Source: Bacillota bacterium (lineage in GTDB: Bacteria; Bacillota; Clostridia; Lachnospirales; Lachnospiraceae). From it: 10,230 bases of DNA. Below are positions 6,631 through 10,230 of the stretch, piece after piece. The DNA is taken from NCBI GenBank assembly GCA_023437885.1, contig JAEZFH010000257.1:1-10230 (forward strand). The letters are read 5' to 3'. The notes below the pieces were generated by a model. It searched no databases, was not told the origin of the DNA, and saw nothing but the letters and a program-made list of their open reading frames with translations. Made by a program: the position numbers and the translations under genes. Position 1 is the first letter of the stretch; the number at the start of each line of letters is the position of its first letter.

Positions 6631-9078
6631 GTGGAGGATGTTAGTATGGTTTTTCCTGCACATTATCGTGTAGAAGAGGATAAGATACAGACATTAGAGG
6701 AGCATCTTACGGGAGTAATGGTTAAGTGTGAGGTATATGCAAGGTCATTGTTGTTTGGTAATACAGGAAAGCTTCTCGGAATATGCCACGATATCGGAAA
6801 GTACACAGATGAGTTTTTAGAATATATATCTGAGGCAATAAGGCGGGAAAAAGCGGGTGAAGAAAAAATAAAAAGCGACGTAGATCATGGCAAGCATGGA
6901 GCGATGCTGATTTTAGAGCGTTACGATGAGGGGGCTTTTTATAAAAGAGCGTTGGCAGAAATGATGGCGATGATTATATGCTACCATCATGGAGGGCTGG
7001 AGGATTATATATCAGAGAATTTGGATATAAAGCTACTAATTCGGTGTGGTAAAACTCAGGATGCTAGAAATGCGGATATCGCTTTTCAGATAGCGAAAGA
7101 GCGCTTTTTTGCTAGGGTAATGAAGACGGAAGAGCTGGATGAATTATTTGATAAGGCGGTCAAAGAGCTGGAAGCCTTTCATAATAGTGTCCGCAGGGCT
7201 GACTTAGATACCAACTATAGCATGCAGCTGCTTATTAAGTTTCTTTACAGCTGCCTGATTGATGCCGACCGGTATGATACCTATCTGTTTGTGAAGAATA
7301 AGGAGGAGGCAGAGCAGGGGAATAGCCGGGTGCTGTGGGAGAGCTTCGGTACAAGGTTGAATATCTTGGAGGAAGAATTTCAAAGGAAGGAAGCGCCCAG
7401 AGTATCTGCAGAAAACATAAAAAAGTTGAGGCAGGAAATATGGGAGCAGTGCAATGCGTATGGTTATACAAAACCAGGGATTTATACGCTGACGGTTCCG
7501 ACAGGAGGCGGAAAAACCCTTTCTAGCCTCAGATATGCGATAAATCATGCAATTGAGTATAACAAAACGCGCATCCTCTATGTCCTTCCCTTTACTTCAA
7601 TTATTGAACAGAATGCAAAAGTGGTGCGGGATGCGTTGAATGCCGGTGATTTCCTTCTTGAGCATCATTCAAATGTGGTGGACGATGAGGAAACGGGTAT
7701 AGAGGAAACGGAGTACCGCCAGCTGTTGACCGAGCAGTGGACTTCTCCGATTATATTTACCACCATGGTTCAGTTTTTGAACACCTTTTTTGCCGGCGGT
7801 ACGAAGAATGTTCGGAGGCTGCATAATCTGACGGATACCATTCTTATCTTCGATGAGATACAGGCATTACCTATAAAATGCATTTCCATGTTTAATGAGG
7901 CCATTAATTTTTTATACAGCCAGTGCAGAGATACGGTAATTTTATGCTCCGCAACACAGCCCGAGCTTAGTGCGGTTAGGCACAAGATGAAAATTCATGG
8001 AGAGATTATTCAGGATGTCGGACAAAAATTTGAAGCATTTAAGCGTATGAATGTTGTTGATGAAAGAGTGTCAGGCAAGAGATCTATCAGTCAACTGGGT
8101 GAGTTTATAGAGGGATTAAAAAGGGAAAATGAATCCGTTTTAATTGTACTGAATACAAAGGCTACTGCGGAGGCTGTTTACCGGGAGGTTAAGAGTAGGT
8201 TAAGCAAAGATGAAACAAAGGCTTCAGAAATTATCTACTTCTTCTTAAGCACAAACCTCTGTTCAGACCATCGGAAAAAGAAAATCAAGAATATGAAGGA
8301 AGCTTTAGGGGAGCATGGGGAGGTAATCTGTGTCAGTACTCAGTTAATTGAAGCAGGTGTGGACATCAGCTTTTCCTGTGTGGTAAGACACCTGGCAGGG
8401 CTGGATTCCATAGCACAGGCTTCAGGGAGAGGAAACCGTCACGGAGAAGGAGAAATGAAAAATACTTACATTATTGAGCTGGAGGAAGAAAACCTTGGCT
8501 CCTTAGATTACATAAAGCTAGGGAAAGATTGTACTGCTTTTGTTTTGGATGAATATGCAAGGAATAAAGAAAGGTTCAATTATGATTTGCTATCACCGGA
8601 AGCAATACAGCGATATTATTCTTATTTATTCAGTGATGATAAGGTGGAGAAGGAAATGGACTATCCCGTGTCTGAAACAACAATTTATAGTATGCTGTCA
8701 AAAACGCATAAAAGGACGGCATATGAAAAATCCACAAATGAGAAATACCCAGTTGTTTTTGAATATCAATATAAAACCGCTGCTAACTGTTTTACGGTGA
8801 TCGATGAGTTTGCGGAGACAGTACTGGTTCCTTATGGGGAAGGCAAAGAAATTACTTACCAGCTGCAGTCACAATACAAGCCTGATATGGATCTAATTCG
8901 AAGGGCGCAACCTTTTACGGTTAATATAGCAAAGGGAATGATGCAGAAATTAAAGGATAAAAATGCGGTACATATGGAAGAAAGAAGTGGGGTATGGATT
9001 TTGGAGGAGCGTTACTATGACGAGGAGGTTGGGGTGACGTTAGAAGGGAAGAAGATGGCCCCGTGTTTTTTGGGTTGA
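6631..9078 (+). CDS. cas3: CRISPR-associated nuclease-helicase Cas3 (type I-C)
   Basis: 815 residues, a complete HD-helicase Cas3, which is recruited by Cascade to nick, unwind and degrade target DNA. HD nuclease part: EEHL (His25), CHDIGK (His53-Asp54), VDHGKHG (His86, His89) and YHHGG (His119-His120), the metal ligands. Superfamily 2 helicase part: Walker A PTGGGKT (290-296), Walker B variant DEIQ (408-411), SAT (440-442), motif V STQLIEAGVDI (569-579) and motif VI QASGRGNR (596-603). All catalytic residues are intact, so the enzyme should be active. Two starts are possible: GTG 6631 with GGGAGG 7 nt upstream, or ATG 6646 with GGAGG 8 nt upstream; the first is annotated. Subtype follows from the adjoining cas5c. 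It is the first gene of the operon; unusually, 617 bp separate it from cas5. Confidence 0.95.
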   Translation: MEDVSMVFPAHYRVEEDKIQTLEEHLTGVMVKCEVYARSLLFGNTGKLLGICHDIGKYTDEFLEYISEAIRREKAGEEKIKSDVDHGKHGAMLILERYDEGAFYKRALAEMMAMIICYHHGGLEDYISENLDIKLLIRCGKTQDARNADIAFQIAKERFFARVMKTEELDELFDKAVKELEAFHNSVRRADLDTNYSMQLLIKFLYSCLIDADRYDTYLFVKNKEEAEQGNSRVLWESFGTRLNILEEEFQRKEAPRVSAENIKKLRQEIWEQCNAYGYTKPGIYTLTVPTGGGKTLSSLRYAINHAIEYNKTRILYVLPFTSIIEQNAKVVRDALNAGDFLLEHHSNVVDDEETGIEETEYRQLLTEQWTSPIIFTTMVQFLNTFFAGGTKNVRRLHNLTDTILIFDEIQALPIKCISMFNEAINFLYSQCRDTVILCSATQPELSAVRHKMKIHGEIIQDVGQKFEAFKRMNVVDERVSGKRSISQLGEFIEGLKRENESVLIVLNTKATAEAVYREVKSRLSKDETKASEIIYFFLSTNLCSDHRKKKIKNMKEALGEHGEVICVSTQLIEAGVDISFSCVVRHLAGLDSIAQASGRGNRHGEGEMKNTYIIELEEENLGSLDYIKLGKDCTAFVLDEYARNKERFNYDLLSPEAIQRYYSYLFSDDKVEKEMDYPVSETTIYSMLSKTHKRTAYEKSTNEKYPVVFEYQYKTAANCFTVIDEFAETVLVPYGEGKEITYQLQSQYKPDMDLIRRAQPFTVNIAKGMMQKLKDKNAVHMEERSGVWILEERYYDEEVGVTLEGKKMAPCFLG

Positions 9079-9159
9079 GTGTCAAAATATATATTGTCTG
9101 ATACGTGAATATAGAGTAAGTTTCACCAATGTAATATATATTATTTTAGAAATGAAGGC

Positions 9160-9200
9160 AATAAAAGCTGTCATATTAATTGATTTAGACAGCTTCTATT
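9160..9200 (-). terminator. Terminator of the minus-strand crRNA-like RNA (possibly bidirectional)
   Basis: Read on the minus strand, an 8-bp core AAGCTGTC/GACAGCTT (9195-9188/9172-9165) extends to 13 bp through a G-U pair and four A-U pairs, ending in TTTTATT. On the + strand the same place gives an A-C mismatch and no T tract after the stem, so the structure favours the minus strand. It may weakly end cas3 transcripts as well. Confidence 0.6.
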
Positions 9201-9219
9201 ACTAATAAATATTAGATTT

Positions 9220-9248
9220 ATTTCAATCCACATCTATAAAAAGATGAC
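9220..9248 (-). CRISPR. Solitary degenerate type I-C CRISPR repeat (psi-repeat)
   Basis: On the minus strand it begins GTC, as I-C repeats do, then a 5-bp stem CATCT (9246-9242)/AGATG (9235-9231), and ends GTGGATTGAAAT (9231-9220), which is the usual 3' end of I-C repeats and gives the crRNA 5' handle. It is 29 nt, about three shorter than typical. The GC-rich stem of normal repeats is replaced by a different sequence that still pairs, so structure is kept while sequence has drifted. There is no second copy nearby, so this is not an array. Confidence 0.8.
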
Positions 9249-9253
9249 AGTTA

Positions 9254-9282
9254 ATTATAGAGTATGATTTGAATGAAAAAAA
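9254..9282 (-). promoter_or_regulatory. Promoter of the crRNA-like RNA
   Basis: A perfect TATAAT on the minus strand (9259-9254) sits 5 nt before the repeat, so the start of transcription is expected at its first bases. At -35 there is only a T tract (9277-9282), a poor match that may act as an AT-rich UP-like element. Confidence 0.5.
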
Positions 9283-9317
9283 AGAATAAGAAAACAACAG
9301 AAATATGCACTCAATTA

Positions 9318-9346
9318 TTAAATATGAATATAGTAGATATTATAAT
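9318..9346 (+). promoter_or_regulatory. Promoter of the small gene, target of the crRNA-like RNA
   Basis: TTAAAT (9318-9323), a 17-bp spacer and a perfect TATAAT (9341-9346). The predicted start is near 9353, immediately before the matched site at 9354-9370. If no terminator intervenes, the same transcript could run into cas5c. Confidence 0.5.
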
Positions 9347-9353
9347 TGGGAGA

Positions 9354-9373
9354 TAATAAATATTCGATTTGAA
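9354..9373 (-). promoter_or_regulatory. Partial protospacer with TTC PAM for the crRNA-like RNA
   Basis: On the minus strand TTC (9373-9371) is followed by AAATCGAATATTTATTA (9370-9354). The spacer of the neighbouring crRNA-like RNA reads AAATCTAATATTTATTA. The only difference is position 6, the base flipped out of pairing in type I effectors. Similarity ends after 17 nt, which fits binding without Cas3 cleavage. The site covers the predicted start of transcription and ends just before the ribosome binding site of the small gene. Confidence 0.75.
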
Positions 9374-9389
9374 TGGAGGTAGAATTATA

Positions 9390-9557
9390 TTGTATAAAAA
9401 CAGCAAAGAAAATAGCTACGTATACTCACAAGGATTCAGTTTTAAGGAGAATGTGGAAATAAGCCAATTACACAAAGAAAACCTGCAACTTAAACAGGAT
9501 ATTATTATTTTGAAATGGGAAACGTGCATTTTACTTCAAGAATATAGGATTTCTTAA
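9390..9557 (+). CDS. Small protein of 55 residues in the cas3-cas5 gap; candidate CreT-like toxin
   Basis: I do not recognise the family. The frame starts at TTG 9390 with GGAGGT (9375-9380) 9 nt upstream; an in-frame TTG at 9369 has no ribosome binding site and lies inside the matched protospacer. The protein is 55 residues. Its N-terminal third is polar and its C-terminal part, from about residue 23, looks helical with heptad-like hydrophobic spacing (ISQLHKENLQLKQDIIILKW), ending ILLQEYRIS. There is no signal peptide or clear membrane span. Its promoter is the apparent target of the adjacent crRNA-like RNA, so it may be the toxin of a CreTA-type module, kept silent while Cascade is functional. 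Alternatives are a leader gene of the cas5 operon or a non-translated toxic RNA. That it is transcribed is likely; that it is translated is less sure. Confidence 0.45.
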   Translation: MYKNSKENSYVYSQGFSFKENVEISQLHKENLQLKQDIIILKWETCILLQEYRIS

Positions 9558-9586
9558 ATTCATTAATTAAATACACTATTCAAAGT

Positions 9587-9664
9587 CTGGTTGTAGTTAG
9601 GGTAAATATTTTGCATGACGGTATCAAAGGTTTTTAATATCGTTAAGCACCTAACCGCAACCAG
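9587..9664 (+). repeat. Long nested hairpin just upstream of cas5c
   Basis: CTGGTTGTAGTTAGG (9587-9601) pairs with CCTAACCGCAACCAG (9650-9664), 13 Watson-Crick pairs of 15 plus one G-U and one A-C mismatch. Inside its 48-nt loop ACGGTAT (9618-9624) pairs with ATATCGT (9637-9643). No T tract follows, so it is not an ordinary terminator. The loop also holds a weak promoter-like pair, TTGCAT (9611-9616) and TAATAT (9635-9640). It may be an operator pair, an mRNA processing or stabilising structure, or a weak terminator. Confidence 0.5.
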
Positions 9665-9695
9665 GCAGAGTTAAAAAGTTTAGAAAGGAGCTATT

Positions 9696-10230
9696 ATGGA
9701 AAATGCAATTACCTACCGGGTATATGGGAGATATGCTTTATTCACAGACCCAATTACACGAATTGGAGGGGAAAAATCTACTCTTGTTGTTCCAACATAT
9801 CAAGCGTTAATTGGGATAACTGAAAGCTTGTACTGGAAGCCAACTATAAAGTGGAAAATAGATAAGGTCAAGATCTTAAACCCTATCCGAACTGAATCAA
9901 AAGGGATTCGTCCAATTAAATACGGAGGAGGTAACGATTTGAGCTATGCGACCTATCTTAGTGATGTTTCTTATCTGGTCAAAGCTCATTTTGAATGGAA
10001 TTTAAATAGGCCGGATTTATCCCATGATTTCAATGAGAATAAACATTACTTTGTAGCGAAGCGATGCCTCGAAAAGGGAGGAAGAAGGGATGTTTTTTTG
10101 GGAACCAGGGAATGTGCGGCTTATATAGAACCCTGCGGCTTCGACGAGGTTGCAGGCTATTATGACAAAGGCGGAGACATGGAGTTTGGACTTCAATTTC
10201 ACAGCTTTTCCTACCCGGACGATAATGGAG
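9696..10230 (+). CDS. cas5c: CRISPR-associated Cas5c/Cas5d, type I-C pre-crRNA endonuclease (3'-truncated by window)
   Basis: The frame is open to the window edge (178 codons seen; the family is about 210-240). It opens with the type I-C signature YRVYGRYALFTDPITRIGGE (7-26), followed by VPTYQALIGITESLYWKPT, PIRTESKGIRPIKYGGGNDL, and KGGRRDVFLGTRECAAYIEP near 127-146. In subtype I-C, which lacks Cas6, this protein cleaves pre-crRNA and stays on the crRNA 5' handle in Cascade. Residues Tyr46, Lys116 and His117, which correspond in position to the catalytic residues reported for Bacillus halodurans Cas5d, are all present, so processing should be active. Its start is set by AAAGGAG (9684-9690), 5 nt before the ATG. 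csd1 (cas8c), csd2 (cas7), cas4, cas1 and cas2 are expected downstream. This gene fixes the subtype of the locus. Confidence 0.95.
   Translation, partial: MENAITYRVYGRYALFTDPITRIGGEKSTLVVPTYQALIGITESLYWKPTIKWKIDKVKILNPIRTESKGIRPIKYGGGNDLSYATYLSDVSYLVKAHFEWNLNRPDLSHDFNENKHYFVAKRCLEKGGRRDVFLGTRECAAYIEPCGFDEVAGYYDKGGDMEFGLQFHSFSYPDDNG

Larger units (their letters stand above)
9160..9248 (-). ncRNA. crRNA-like RNA with one degenerate I-C repeat (CreA/CreR-like)
   Basis: Reading 5' to 3' on the minus strand there is: a TATAAT box (9259-9254); a 29-nt repeat-like element (9248-9220); a 17-19-nt spacer beginning AAATCTAATATTTATTA (9219-9203); and a hairpin terminator (9200-9160). The RNA would be about 90 nt. 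This is the layout of CreA or CreR, which use a degenerate CRISPR repeat to load into the effector complex and guide transcriptional repression through a partly matching spacer. The spacer matches a site at 9354-9370 in 16 of 17 positions with a TTC PAM. Position between cas3 and cas5 of a type I operon also fits. The role is inferred from this architecture; expression is untested. Confidence 0.75.

Noticed and set aside
7335..7526. Overlapping + strand frame inside cas3 (also one at 8540-8800).
   Set aside because: Both are out-of-frame shadows within an intact, motif-complete cas3; they have low-complexity composition and no own signals.
9079..9150. AT-rich inverted sequences (AATATATATT-like) just after cas3.
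   Set aside because: Simple alternating A-T sequence pairs with itself trivially; there is no GC stem or T tract to support a terminator.
9160..9260. A CRISPR array at this place.
   Set aside because: Only one repeat-like element exists; no second copy is found at array spacing (65-70 nt) on either side. The true array should lie beyond the window.
9373..9462. 29-codon frame starting at ATG 9373 (begins MEVELYCIK) overlapping the small gene, with adjacent AGG-AGA Arg codons near its end.
   Set aside because: It has no ribosome binding site; the GGAGGT at 9375-9380 lies inside it and serves the TTG 9390 frame. AGA/AGG are not rare in such AT-rich bacteria. It is kept in mind only as an alternative toxin frame.
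10017..10202. Minus-strand 61-codon frame at the right end.
   Set aside because: It lies antisense to the strongly conserved cas5c coding sequence.

Overview
The window looks like chromosome of a low-GC Gram-positive anaerobe, probably of class Clostridia and most likely Lachnospiraceae-like. The grounds are AT-rich intergenic DNA, strong AGGAGG-type ribosome binding sites, sigma-A promoters, intrinsic terminators and Clostridia-like protein families. All real genes found lie on the + strand. The one clear minus-strand transcription unit is a small RNA inside the CRISPR locus.

Left part (1-2756): the 3' end of a large secreted or surface protein with five 79-residue InlB-B-like tandem repeats, then Ig-like domains and a terminator. 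Middle (2760-6470): small regulatory and resistance-like genes with signs of decay. These are a broken AraC-type regulator, a VOC/PhnB-like protein with its own terminator, a signal-peptide stub, a structured leader with an attenuator-like terminator ahead of a SAM-dependent methyltransferase, and an AraC regulator with a GyrI-like ligand domain, closed by a 15-bp terminator.

Right part (6540-10230): the start of a type I-C CRISPR-Cas operon, with a strong extended -10 promoter, cas3 (HD nuclease-helicase) and the first 178 codons of cas5c/cas5d, the pre-crRNA endonuclease that defines subtype I-C. Adaptation genes, csd1/csd2 and the CRISPR array would lie beyond the right edge. cas3 and cas5 are separated by an unusual 617-bp gap.

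That gap holds the main discovery. On the minus strand there is a single miniature I-C repeat ending in GTGGATTGAAAT, with a shortened but paired stem, a TATAAT box placed so that transcription would begin at the repeat, and a hairpin terminator about 20 nt after the repeat. The short 'spacer' between them matches, 16 of 17 with the only mismatch at position 6, a site 134 bp away in the same gap. That site is preceded by TTC, the usual type I-C PAM, and covers the predicted transcription start of a small gene of 55 codons. This is the architecture of a crRNA-like regulator (CreA of CreTA toxin-antitoxin modules, or CreR-type autorepressor): the Cas effector would use this RNA to repress, not cleave, the neighbouring promoter. 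The small gene may be the guarded toxin. Alternatively the repressed promoter also drives cas5 and the downstream effector genes, giving autorepression. The sequence alone does not separate the two.
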